Counted from the stretch's first letter, positions 1 to 6,592 are shown. The stretch is 10,586 nt of DNA from Sulfuricurvum sp. (GCA_022729835.1 DZBC01000055.1:1-10586), one strand, 5' to 3'. Program-made: numbers and translations. The notes: generated from the letters alone by a model not told the origin.

Positions 1-738
1 GTCTCTGCAACGGAAGCGACAACACAGCGACAAACACCCCTTGAGAATGCTCCAGCTTCGCCCAAAAGCGCAGTAAGGGGCACTATCCTCCCATCAGCAC
101 CAGCGCCACAGGTCTTAGGTGATGCACCATCTTCTACGACCAATGCTGCTCAAGCGAGTGCGCTAGAAGCCACTGCTAAGGGTATGTTGGTGCCGACGGA
201 AGAGAAGCTCGCCGCTTTACTCTTTGGTGAAGTCCAGGAAGTAAGCGAGCCAGCGGCTTCGACGACGCCCGAGGCCAAAAGTGTCACAAGTGCGGCGGTA
301 CAAAGCGCAGATGCGCTGGAGGTGAAGATCAAAGAGGCACAGCAGACGGTGCGCCATTTTGCTACCGAACTCAAAGAGGCGGTTGAGAACTACAAACCAC
401 CCTTCACCCGTCTCAAAATCACACTCAACCCTGCCAAGCTCGGCGAAGTGGATGTGACGATGATTCAGCGGGGCAATAGCGTGCATATCAATGTCAGCTC
501 TAACTCCGCAGCACTCAATCTGCTGGCACACAACGCCTCTGAGCTCAAAACTCAGTTGACCAACAATGGCGTCGTGAACACCACGATGCAGTTTAGCACT
601 GCCCACAGTGAACAGCAGCAGCAAGGACAGCAGCGTTCTCATACGTTCGCCTACAACTATAAAACCCTAGAGGCGCTCAGTGAAGAGGAGCTAGAGCTCA
701 TCACTTCGATAGAGATTACGCTTCCCAAATACGCATAA
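1..738 (+). CDS. fliK: Flagellar hook-length control protein FliK, C-terminal part (5' end outside window)
   Basis: FliK sets hook length and triggers the export switch from hook to filament subunits. The frame is open from base 1 to the TAA at 736-738, giving 245 residues, so the start lies upstream; the ATG at 184 is internal and not the likely start. The first roughly 60 visible residues are rich in Ala, Ser, Thr and Pro, as expected of the flexible ruler region. The C-terminal part carries the Flg_hook-type core, including LKITLNPAKLGEVDV and then VHINVSSNSAALNLL, where NPxxLGxVxV is the family hallmark. A Gln-rich stretch (QQQQGQQ) and an acidic segment follow. flgD begins 12 nt downstream, the same order as in Helicobacter and Campylobacter. 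The assignment rests on the core motif plus context; the N-terminal domain cannot be judged. Confidence 0.88.
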   Translation, partial: VSATEATTQRQTPLENAPASPKSAVRGTILPSAPAPQVLGDAPSSTTNAAQASALEATAKGMLVPTEEKLAALLFGEVQEVSEPAASTTPEAKSVTSAAVQSADALEVKIKEAQQTVRHFATELKEAVENYKPPFTRLKITLNPAKLGEVDVTMIQRGNSVHINVSSNSAALNLLAHNASELKTQLTNNGVVNTTMQFSTAHSEQQQQGQQRSHTFAYNYKTLEALSEEELELITSIEITLPKYA

Positions 739-750
739 AAAGGATATATC

Positions 751-1437
751 ATGGCCATAGATGCATACGGTAACACGCTCGGCTCCGCCGCTTCAACCAG
801 CGGCAATACGACGCCGGTCGGTACCAACCCAAACGGTATTTTAGGTAAAGATGATTTTTTGAAACTCTTGTTAGTGGAGTTGAAATATCAAGACCCCACC
901 GAACCGATGGACAGCGAAAAGATTTTGACGCAAACGTCACAATTGGCCACGCTGGAGGCTTCGAGCAACACCAATAAAGCGCTTGAGGAGCTGGCCGCCG
1001 CACTCAACAGTACGCGCGACTTCTCTACGATATCGGCTATTGGAAAAATAGCCGATACGGGCAGCAATGCAATTGTGCTTGAGGAGGGGTCTACGCCCAA
1101 ATTTGAGCTCTACTTCGCCGATGAGGTGAAAAGTGGTACGATCAGTGTGCTCGATGCCAACGGCAATACGGTCGCTTCCATGCCGATTGAAAGCGGTATT
1201 GCCGGAGTGAACAGTTTTGAGTGGGATGGGAAAAACAGTGCCGGCAACAGTGCCGATGAGGGCGTTTACTACATTACTGCCACTTACAGTAACGCGCAAG
1301 GGGCGAGCAAGGATACGCGTGTGGGACTCTATCCGATCGAATCGGTACGTTTTGACAGCGGTGTCACCTATGTCAAGCTCGGATCTTCGTATGTAGAATT
1401 TGATTCGATCAAAGAAGTGATGCAGGGAAGCGCATGA
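751..1437 (+). CDS. flgD: Flagellar hook assembly (hook-cap) protein FlgD
   Basis: FlgD forms the temporary cap at the tip of the growing hook, under which FlgE subunits polymerise. The protein has 228 residues, a normal length. The conserved N-terminal region is at about residues 29-75: KDDFLKLLLVELKYQDPTEP, then the QTSQLATLE segment. IGKIAD near residues 98-102 matches the family's conserved IGK element. Residues about 110-185 look like the FlgD Ig-like domain, with VLDANGNTV, FEWDGKNSAG and EGVYYI. The C-terminal stretch fits the SH3/tudor-like part. AAAAGGA at 739-744 is a good ribosome binding site for the ATG at 751. The stop overlaps the next start by 4 nt (ATGA), implying coupled translation. 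An 11-bp inverted repeat lies inside the gene at 1031-1057. Confidence 0.95.
   Translation: MAIDAYGNTLGSAASTSGNTTPVGTNPNGILGKDDFLKLLLVELKYQDPTEPMDSEKILTQTSQLATLEASSNTNKALEELAAALNSTRDFSTISAIGKIADTGSNAIVLEEGSTPKFELYFADEVKSGTISVLDANGNTVASMPIESGIAGVNSFEWDGKNSAGNSADEGVYYITATYSNAQGASKDTRVGLYPIESVRFDSGVTYVKLGSSYVEFDSIKEVMQGSA
1031..1057 (+). repeat. Intragenic hairpin in flgD (11-bp perfect stem)
   Basis: TATCGGCTATT (1031-1041) and AATAGCCGATA (1047-1057) are perfect reverse complements around the 5-nt loop GGAAA. It encodes the conserved FlgD segment ISAIGKIAD. No T-run follows, so it is not a standard terminator. Whether it folds in the mRNA is not known. Confidence 0.6.
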
Positions 1438-2693
1438 ACCAGGCATTTCTGACCGGACTCAACGGCGTGCAATTGCATGAGTTCGGCATCGACAATATCA
1501 GCAATAACCTAGCCAATATCAACACGATCGGCTACCGCGCCTCAACGGTCGAGTTTGCCACGCTGTTTGAGAAGGTCATGGTTCAAGGTGAATCCAAATC
1601 GCCCATGGAAAACACTGTGGGTATAGGCGGACGTATACAGGCCAATACTATGGATCGTTCGCGGGGAACTTTGATGCTTACCGATAGCTCCACCGATCTG
1701 GCCATAGACGGCGACGGATGGTTCGGGGTAAAACACAAAAGCGGAGAGGTGCTCTACACCAGAGCCGGCAATTTTACCTTTGACGCGGAGCGCTCGCTGG
1801 TGGCATATGACGGGATGTACGTTTTAGGGACAATCGGCAATAATATCCAAAATGGAGTCCTTACCCAAGTCCTTTCAGAAGTGCCGCTCGCCGCATCCAA
1901 CGCCCAACAAACACTCAATTTTCCACGCGATCTGGTCTATCCGGTCGAACCGACGACAGAGGTGAGTTTTAGCGGCAATCTGGGAATCAGCGATGAACCT
2001 CTGGCAATGAATGCGACGGTGATTTCCGACGATCCTGAGTATGAGCGCAAAGATCTCAGATTGCTGTTTCAAAAAAGTGCGCAGCAGCCCGAAGAGGGGA
2101 TAAATTGGGATATAACGGCTGAGTTGTTGAGCCAAGATGGTTCTGTGGTGCTTGAGACACAAAGCGGTATCGCACGTTTTAACAGCTCAGGGGGTTTGAT
2201 CAGCTATGAATTGCCCGATTTTGAAAATGGCGGGGCACCGCTGCTTATCGATTTAGGAAGTGGGTTTGAGGGTATCACGTCGGTCGATTCGCGCCCCAGC
2301 ACCAGCTCTTCTCAGGCCAACGGTCTAGAGCACGGCGATCTAATCGGCTACAACGTGGGGCTAGATGGCAATATCGAAGCGAGTTTCAGCAATGGCCGAA
2401 GTAGTGCGGTAGGACGCATTGCTGTCTATCACTTCATTAACGACCAAGGGCTTGATAGTGTCAGTAGTACCCATTTTAGGGAGAGTGCCAACAGCGGGGA
2501 CGCTTACTTTTATCAAGACGGCTCAGGGCAATACACGCTGGGCGCCTATCTACAAACACATCGTCTGGAGAGTTCCAATGTCCGCTACGACGTCGGCATG
2601 ACCGATTTGATAATTATGCAACGCGCCTATATGGCCAATGCCAAGAGCATCACCACTGCCGACGAACTGATCCAAAAAGCCTTGCAGATGTAA
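1434..2693 (+). CDS. Flagellar hook-basal body protein, FlgE family (shorter of two paralogues)
   Basis: This is a 419-residue axial flagellar protein of the FlgE/F/G superfamily, exported through the flagellar type III apparatus. Its N-terminus has the rod/hook signature ISNNLANINTIGYRAS (residues about 22-37), followed by a hook core segment (DLAIDGDGWFGVK, YTRAGNFTFDAERSLV). SNVRYDVGMTDLIIMQRAYM and the following residues form the helical C-terminus shared by rod and hook proteins. The start overlaps the flgD stop, and GGGA just upstream can serve as ribosome binding site. It is about 170 residues shorter than the FlgE encoded next, and most of the difference lies in the middle, surface-exposed region. 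It could be a second hook protein, a hook-base or junction component, or a minor hook isoform. The family is secure; the exact role is inference. Confidence 0.9.
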   Translation: MNQAFLTGLNGVQLHEFGIDNISNNLANINTIGYRASTVEFATLFEKVMVQGESKSPMENTVGIGGRIQANTMDRSRGTLMLTDSSTDLAIDGDGWFGVKHKSGEVLYTRAGNFTFDAERSLVAYDGMYVLGTIGNNIQNGVLTQVLSEVPLAASNAQQTLNFPRDLVYPVEPTTEVSFSGNLGISDEPLAMNATVISDDPEYERKDLRLLFQKSAQQPEEGINWDITAELLSQDGSVVLETQSGIARFNSSGGLISYELPDFENGGAPLLIDLGSGFEGITSVDSRPSTSSSQANGLEHGDLIGYNVGLDGNIEASFSNGRSSAVGRIAVYHFINDQGLDSVSSTHFRESANSGDAYFYQDGSGQYTLGAYLQTHRLESSNVRYDVGMTDLIIMQRAYMANAKSITTADELIQKALQM

Positions 2694-2710
2694 GGTTTTT
2701 CTCCTTACAT
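2688..2710 (+). repeat. Hairpin spanning the stop codon of the shorter flgE-like gene
   Basis: ATGTAAGG (2688-2695) and CCTTACAT (2703-2710) form an 8-bp perfect stem around a T-rich 7-nt loop. The 5' arm contains the last codon and the TAA stop. The 3' arm overlaps the TTACATGTAA palindrome at 2705-2714, so two mutually exclusive foldings are possible. It may weaken readthrough into flgE, but there is no T-tract after the stem, so a terminator role is uncertain. Confidence 0.45.
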
Positions 2711-2714
2711 GTAA
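2705..2714. repeat. TTACATGTAA palindrome, copy 1 (intergenic)
   Basis: An exact copy of the iterated 10-bp palindrome, extended to 12 bp here (CTTACATGTAAG, 2704-2715). It lies in the leader between the two flgE-family genes, 7 bp upstream of the sigma-54 -24 element. Its position would suit an operator, but copies inside coding sequence argue for a general genomic repeat. Confidence 0.85.
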
Positions 2715-2721
2715 GCGTAAC

Positions 2722-2737
2722 TGGAACACTCTTTGCT
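2722..2737 (+). promoter_or_regulatory. Sigma-54 (RpoN) promoter for flgE
   Basis: TGGAAC (2722-2727), five bases, then TTGCT (2733-2737) matches the RpoN consensus TGGCAC-N5-TTGCW with one mismatch. The invariant GG (2723-2724) and GC (2735-2736) are separated by exactly 10 bases, as required. The transcript would start near 2747-2749, leaving a leader of about 25 nt that contains the AAAAGGA ribosome binding site at 2761-2766. In Campylobacterota, hook genes belong to the RpoN/FlgR-controlled middle class, so site and gene agree. Activator binding sites were not identified. Confidence 0.82.
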
Positions 2738-2773
2738 ACCAATCATTAACTTTAAAAGCGAAAAGGATTTACC

Positions 2774-4537
2774 ATGTTGAAGTCACTCTTTTCAGGCGTC
2801 TCTGGTCTGCAATCGCACCAGATCGCCATGGACGTAGAATCCAACAATATCGCCAATGTCAACACCATCGGGTTTAAATATTCCCGTGCCAATTTCGCAG
2901 ACTTGCTTTCACAAACCAACCAGATCGCTACTGCCCCGCAAGGTGAACTCGGTGGCAAAAATGCAGTGCAAATCGGTCTAGGCACTAATATCAACTCTGT
3001 TACCCGCATCCACTCCCAAGGATCCGTACAAAATACCGACAAAAATACAGACGTTGCCATTCAAGGCGATGGCTTTTTTGTGGTGAGTGCCGATGGGGGG
3101 AATACTTATAAGTTTACCCGCTCAGGGGACTTCAAGTTCGACGCAGCGGGTAACTTCGTAGACAACAACGGCTTCATTGTGCAAGGCTGGATGCGTGATA
3201 AGGATACAGGCTTGGTCGATTCGACTGCGCCGCTTACCAACATTAAGATTCCCTCTGGATTGACGACACCTGCCAATGCTACCGACAAGATCGTCCTCAA
3301 GGCAAATCTCAACTCAGGCAGCTTAGTGACACAGTACAGCCCTACGTTTGCGATGAATACTACGGGGGCTATGAGTAGTGTGGAAGGTTATGATGAAGAT
3401 ATGGCGTTCTTGTTCAACGGTAGCGGTCGAGCTTTCAATCTGGTAACGGGTCAGGGGATGCGGATTTCACTCAATCCGACGGCGCCTACACCAGCTTATA
3501 CGAACTTTACCTATGATGCCAATCCAGCCAATGCCAATACCACTGCAACAGGCGGAAGTTACATCTTCAACACAGTAGACGACCTAAGAGCATCTCTTCA
3601 AAATCTGTTCCGGACGGTCGATCCTGGTATTAATGTGGTGGTAACCAATGATGGTAAGTTTCAGATTCAAAACAATGGAGCCACAGCGCTCAGTCTTGGG
3701 GTGCAAGATATCGCAGCCAACCCCAATGAATTTTTTGCGGCAACATTTTCTACCTTTATCGGTAGCGTTCAGGCTGGAGCAACCAAAAACTCGCAAGCAG
3801 TCAATGCCGCCACCCACTCTTCAAGTATTGACGTATTTGACTCACTTGGAAGTCGCCATACGGTAAAGCTCGATTTTCGCAAAGTAGCTGGTGCCAACGG
3901 TACGGAGTGGACATGGAGCGCGGAAGTGCCCAAGCCCGGTGATCTCAACACGAATCTCACACCCAATGAAAATCGCATTTGGGGCGGAACGCTCCAGTTT
4001 GACGCTAATGGAGCACTTTCAGGCTACAACCCGCCCAATCTTGATTTTACTGCGAATAACGGTTCATCTAAAAACCAGAATATTAACCTCAATTTCGGCT
4101 CTATTAACGGGTTTGACGGCGTAACCAGTTTTGATTCGCCCTCGGCAACAGGCGGTATTTCGCAAGACGGCTACCCCGGCGGTGACTTGCTAGGAATACG
4201 AATCGATCAGAGTGGAACGCTAATCGGTTCATTTTCGAATGGACGCTCATTTGGATTGGCACAGATCGGTATGGCCAAATTCGCCAACAACGAAGGTCTC
4301 ACGGCAGACGGTAGTAATGTCTATCTGCAAACCGCCAATTCAGGAGAGCCAGTCGTAGGAACCGCAGCAACAGCCGGACGTGGGTTTATGCAGTCTTCGG
4401 CGCTTGAAGCCTCCAATGTGGACCTCTCCAAGTCGCTCACCAATCTGATCATCATTCAGCGTGGCTATCAGGCCAACGGTAAGACGATCACCACCTCTGA
4501 CACCCTGCTTGAAACCCTGATTGGGCTTAAACGCTAA
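2774..4537 (+). CDS. flgE: Flagellar hook protein FlgE
   Basis: FlgE is the structural subunit of the flexible hook joining the basal body to the filament. The protein has 587 residues, long for a hook protein but in the range of Campylobacterota FlgE proteins encoded next to flgD. The N-terminus reads MLKSLFSGVSGLQSHQIAMD, then NNIANVNTIGFKYSRANF, the rod/hook signature. The core follows (DVAIQGDGFFVV, FTRSGDFKFDAAGNFV). A large Asn/Thr/Gly-rich middle region (about residues 150-430) would form the surface domains. LIIIQRGYQANGKTITTSD and the last helix form the conserved C-terminus. AAAAGGA sits 7 nt before the ATG. An upstream RpoN promoter lets this gene be expressed apart from fliK-flgD. 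Which of the two paralogues builds the bulk of the hook is inferred from size and promoter. Confidence 0.93.
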   Translation: MLKSLFSGVSGLQSHQIAMDVESNNIANVNTIGFKYSRANFADLLSQTNQIATAPQGELGGKNAVQIGLGTNINSVTRIHSQGSVQNTDKNTDVAIQGDGFFVVSADGGNTYKFTRSGDFKFDAAGNFVDNNGFIVQGWMRDKDTGLVDSTAPLTNIKIPSGLTTPANATDKIVLKANLNSGSLVTQYSPTFAMNTTGAMSSVEGYDEDMAFLFNGSGRAFNLVTGQGMRISLNPTAPTPAYTNFTYDANPANANTTATGGSYIFNTVDDLRASLQNLFRTVDPGINVVVTNDGKFQIQNNGATALSLGVQDIAANPNEFFAATFSTFIGSVQAGATKNSQAVNAATHSSSIDVFDSLGSRHTVKLDFRKVAGANGTEWTWSAEVPKPGDLNTNLTPNENRIWGGTLQFDANGALSGYNPPNLDFTANNGSSKNQNINLNFGSINGFDGVTSFDSPSATGGISQDGYPGGDLLGIRIDQSGTLIGSFSNGRSFGLAQIGMAKFANNEGLTADGSNVYLQTANSGEPVVGTAATAGRGFMQSSALEASNVDLSKSLTNLIIIQRGYQANGKTITTSDTLLETLIGLKR

Positions 4538-4540
4538 CAT

Positions 4541-4567
4541 GCACTAGCGCGTCAAAGCGCTAGATGC
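4541..4567. terminator. Possible shared hairpin between convergent flgE and dgt
   Basis: CTAGCGC (4544-4550) and GCGCTAG (4557-4563) form a 7-bp perfect stem with loop GTCAAA. GCA/TGC outside it add three pairs beyond a bulged A. It sits just after the flgE stop and contains the dgt stop (4560-4562), so either transcript could form it. Neither side has a T-run, so intrinsic termination would be weak; the call rests on position and symmetry. Confidence 0.45.
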
Positions 4568-5693
4568 TCTTCCCATATACTTCGTTGTACAACTCCATCG
4601 CATAGCGGTCGCTCAGTGAGGCGATATAGTCGGCGATGACCCGGTGCGCACTTCTTACATGTAACTGCTCTTTATAATAACGCGGCAAAATCTTGGGTTC
4701 ATCTTTTAGTGCGTGATAAAGACCGATAATGGCCTGTTTCCCGGCATACATCTTACGGATGATGTTGTTGTGCTGATAGAGCTGGGTAAACAGCAGCTTT
4801 TTGAGTTTTTTGATCTCTGTCTCCAACACCGGATCGAACCCTACAGGGATCTCTTGTGAGGCATCGAGCGTCGCGCTGAGGGTGCGCTGCTGCGCGACAC
4901 GGCCTCTGGAGTGCTCCAGCAAAGAGTAGACCAAATGGTTGATCAGATGCGCGCTAAAACGGTAGCGGAACATCTCATCCTCCTCTTCATCGACCCCCTC
5001 GGCATGGACTTTTTCGAGAATCTCGCTGATGAGCGTACTGGATTTGAGTGTATCAAAGCTGATGAGTCCAGAATGTACCCCGTCGTCGATATCGTGGCTG
5101 ATGTAGGCGATCTCATCGGCGCGGTCTACCACCATCGCTTCGATACTGGGGTGGGTGTCTAGCTTGAAGGTTGCTGCTATGACTTCTGGGATGAAGCGCT
5201 TTTGATAGGGATAAGAGTGCTTCAAAATCCCCTCAAGTGTGGCGAAGGTGAGGTTGAGTCCCAAAAATCCACTGTAACGTTTTTCGAGTTTGGTGACAAC
5301 ACGAAAAGACTGGAAGTTGTGCTCAAAGCCATTGGGATGGCCGTCTTTTTTGAGACACGCATCGAGCACATCACCTCCGATGTGTCCAAAGGGGGTGTGT
5401 CCCAGATCGTGTGAAAGCGCAATGGCCTCAGAGAGCGTTTCATCGAGTCCAAGGCTCGAAGCGATGGAGCGTGCTACCTGACTCACTTCAATGGAATGGG
5501 TCAGCCGCGTACGGAAAAAATCCCCCTCCTGATTGAGAAAAACCTGAGTTTTATATTCCAACCGCCGAAAGCTACCAGAGTGGATGATCCGGTCGCGGTC
5601 GCGGGCATAAGGAGGGCGAAAGTCGTCTGAAATGGGGAAGAATCGTTCAAAAGGTTGCACAAAAGACTCCGTTTTTTGGAGGCATTCTAGCAT
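4560..5693 (-). CDS. dgt: HD-domain deoxynucleoside triphosphate triphosphohydrolase (dGTPase family)
   Basis: Enzymes of this family cleave dNTPs to deoxynucleoside plus triphosphate, balancing DNA precursor pools in the cytoplasm. The protein has 377 residues from the ATG at 5693, close to dGTPase-like proteins. The N-terminus carries DRDRIIHSGSFRRLEYKTQV. The metal-binding HD core follows: H66 in RTRLTHSIEV, then H95-D96 in SHDLGHTPFGHIGG, FEHN near 123, and DRADEIAYISHDIDDG near 190-205. The ATG lacks a ribosome binding site. GTG at codon 12 (5658-5660) has GGAG six bases upstream and may be the true start (366 residues). A TATAAT-like box for the opposite-strand tRNA overlaps a possible TATACG -10 for this gene at 5718-5723. 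Substrate range (dGTP only or several dNTPs) cannot be read from sequence. Confidence 0.92.
   Translation of the reverse strand: MLECLQKTESFVQPFERFFPISDDFRPPYARDRDRIIHSGSFRRLEYKTQVFLNQEGDFFRTRLTHSIEVSQVARSIASSLGLDETLSEAIALSHDLGHTPFGHIGGDVLDACLKKDGHPNGFEHNFQSFRVVTKLEKRYSGFLGLNLTFATLEGILKHSYPYQKRFIPEVIAATFKLDTHPSIEAMVVDRADEIAYISHDIDDGVHSGLISFDTLKSSTLISEILEKVHAEGVDEEEDEMFRYRFSAHLINHLVYSLLEHSRGRVAQQRTLSATLDASQEIPVGFDPVLETEIKKLKKLLFTQLYQHNNIIRKMYAGKQAIIGLYHALKDEPKILPRYYKEQLHVRSAHRVIADYIASLSDRYAMELYNEVYGKSI
4655..4664. repeat. TTACATGTAA palindrome, copy 2 (inside dgt)
   Basis: An exact copy within the dgt coding sequence, encoding Leu-His-Val on the minus strand near the protein's C-terminus. Nothing at this place suggests promoter activity. 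Confidence 0.85.
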
Positions 5694-5701
5694 TTAAGAA
5701 A

Positions 5702-5725
5702 CTTTTTTCAAAAAGTACGTATAAT
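5702..5725 (+). promoter_or_regulatory. Promoter of tRNA-Ser
   Basis: A perfect TATAAT at 5720-5725 lies 16 bp before the tRNA 5' end, placing transcription start near 5732. No good TTGACA is found 16-18 bp upstream; a T-tract (5703-5708) is there instead. Weak -35 boxes and periodic T-runs are typical of vegetative promoters in Campylobacterota. The element overlaps the leader of the divergent dgt. Confidence 0.65.
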
Positions 5726-5740
5726 GTCGTTCTTATTTTT

Positions 5741-5828
5741 AGACAGGTGGCCGAGTGGTCGAAGGCGCACGCCTGGAACGCGTGTGTAGGGAAACCTACC
5801 GAGAGTTCGAATCTCTTCCTGTCTGCCA
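5741..5828 (+). tRNA. tRNA-Ser(GGA), with encoded CCA
   Basis: A complete class II tRNA of 88 nt. The acceptor arms AGACAGG (5741-5747) and CCTGTCT pair over 7 bp, followed by discriminator G and encoded CCA (5826-5828). The D-arm region reads GCCGAGTGGTCGAAGGC. The anticodon stem CACGC/GCGTG encloses loop CTGGAAC, giving anticodon GGA at 5775-5777, which reads UCC and UCU. A long variable arm (GTAGG/CCTAC-type stem) identifies a serine tRNA, and the T-arm GAGAG-TTCGAAT-CTCTT is canonical. It stands alone between two minus-strand genes. No clear intrinsic terminator follows, and no attachment-site duplication of its 3' end was seen in the window. Confidence 0.97.
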
Positions 5829-5838
5829 TAAAGCCCTC

Positions 5839-5931
5839 TCAAACTCCAATTCTCCGGTTGCTCAAAATACTTTCAAAAATATACCAAGCTTTGATGAATT
5901 TTTCGTGGACATTGACACTTGATTTCCTCAT
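5839..5931 (-). other. AT-rich spacer with a 30-codon open frame of unknown status
   Basis: The 129-base spacer between the tRNA and the GIY-YIG gene is more AT-rich than its flanks. On the minus strand it holds an ATG-to-TGA frame of 30 codons, with an amphipathic stretch HEKFIKAWYIFESIL. Ribosome binding is weak (GAGA). It could be chance, a tiny protein, or the tail of a decayed gene, since tRNA 3' flanks are common integration sites. No family is recognised. Confidence 0.2.
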
Positions 5932-5957
5932 GTAGTCTCTGTTGGGTGTTGTGAATT

Positions 5958-6236
5958 TTATACGTTGTTTGACGTTATAGTCTGAAGCAACTCCAATTTG
6001 GCTGCACGGCTGAGCTTTTTGATACCCCGTTCGCGCACCAAAGCCGCACGCTTGTCGTAACAGCGCGCCTCATACACCAACCGCACGGGACGGCGCGAAC
6101 GGGTGTATTTGGCTCCTTTGCTACTTGTGTTGTGTTGTTTTAGCCGCGCTTGTACGTCGCGCGCGATACCGGTGTAGAGCGTGCCGTCACAACACTCAAG
6201 GATGTAAACAGTATAAGATTCAAACATAGATGACAT
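5958..6236 (-). CDS. Small GIY-YIG domain protein (YhbQ/UPF0213-like)
   Basis: This is a single-domain GIY-YIG nuclease-fold protein of about 92 residues, similar in size and pattern to the YhbQ/UPF0213 group. Visible elements are YTVYILECCDGTLYTGI (the two halves of the GIY-YIG motif, here VYI and YTG), an Arg in GIARDVQARLKQHN, GAKYTRSRRPVRLVYEARCYDKRAALVRE (quoted in part: the KYTRSRRPVRLVY and the Ala-x-x-RE helix), and KKLSRAAKLELL. The start at 6236 is chosen because GAGAAG lies six bases upstream; an in-frame ATG at 6266 sits 5 nt after the cytochrome stop but before a hairpin, and another at 6227 is also possible. Members are suspected to act on nucleic acids in repair, but the cellular role is unsettled. 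It probably shares a transcript with the cytochrome gene. Confidence 0.82.
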   Translation of the reverse strand: MSSMFESYTVYILECCDGTLYTGIARDVQARLKQHNTSSKGAKYTRSRRPVRLVYEARCYDKRAALVRERGIKKLSRAAKLELLQTITSNNV

Positions 6237-6246
6237 GCAGTGCTTC

Positions 6247-6263
6247 TCGCGGCAAAGCCGCGA
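6247..6263. repeat. GC-rich hairpin between the cytochrome and GIY-YIG genes
   Basis: TCGCGGC (6247-6253), loop AAA, GCCGCGA (6257-6263) form a perfect 7-bp stem. It sits just after the cytochrome c stop and before the preferred GIY-YIG start. There is no T-run on the minus strand after it, so it may stabilise the upstream mRNA's 3' end or be a small dispersed palindrome rather than a terminator. Confidence 0.5.
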
Positions 6264-6271
6264 CATATAGA

Positions 6272-6565
6272 TTATTTGATGATATGATCGGCCAAAGCCG
6301 TGATGTCAGCTTCACTCAGGCCTTTGACCTGTGCTTCCATTAGATTTTTCATTGCGCCGCCGTAGCCCCCGCCTTGATACCCTTTCATTGAAGCGATGAA
6401 GTCTGCTTTGGGCATATCCTTAATAATCTTGCTTTTACCCAAACCAGACTTTTCGCCCTGCGCTCCATGGCAAGCCGCACACTTTTGATAAAGAGCCGCA
6501 GTATCCGCCATTGCCGCCGTAGTGCCAAAAAATACTACCACCACCATTACATGTAGGCTTTTCAT
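6272..6565 (-). CDS. Periplasmic class I cytochrome c (c553-like)
   Basis: A small secreted monoheme cytochrome, 97 residues from the chosen start. The N-terminus (MKSLHVMVVVVFFGTTAAMA, then Asp-Thr) is a typical Sec signal peptide with cleavage after AMA. The heme site CAACHG follows within about 12 residues of the mature N-terminus. A later Met (in MKNLMEAQ) is the likely axial ligand, and LSEADITALADHI is the usual C-terminal helix. Such proteins carry electrons to terminal oxidases, often cbb3, in Campylobacterota; the partner here is inferred. The start at 6565 has an ideal AAGGAG ribosome binding site at 6571-6576, so an in-frame upstream ATG at 6604 is rejected. Its own promoter lies at 6593-6620. 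The signal-peptide coding region contains a one-mismatch copy of the TTACATGTAA repeat. Confidence 0.92.
   Translation of the reverse strand: MKSLHVMVVVVFFGTTAAMADTAALYQKCAACHGAQGEKSGLGKSKIIKDMPKADFIASMKGYQGGGYGGAMKNLMEAQVKGLSEADITALADHIIK
6547..6556. repeat. TTACATGTAG, near copy of the palindrome (inside cytochrome gene)
   Basis: Nine of ten bases match TTACATGTAA; only the last base differs. It encodes Leu-His-Val in the signal peptide on the minus strand, the same tripeptide and frame as the copy in dgt. As a single mismatch it could be a decayed copy or chance. Confidence 0.5.
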
Positions 6566-6592
6566 TGATTCTCCTTGTACTTGACTACGGTT

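Noticed and set aside
217..642. Long minus-strand open frame opposite fliK
   Set aside because: It is a shadow of the fliK coding strand; the product matches no family pattern and has no ribosome binding site or context.
1048..1058. GCCGATA in flgD resembling a sigma-28 (FliA) -10 element
   Set aside because: No TAAA-type -35 is present about 15 bases upstream, and the bases are one arm of a hairpin.
6237..6266. Longer GIY-YIG protein starting at the ATG at 6266
   Set aside because: That start has no ribosome binding site and its first codons fall in a GC-rich hairpin; the extra residues precede the conserved core. It is not excluded by the sequence.
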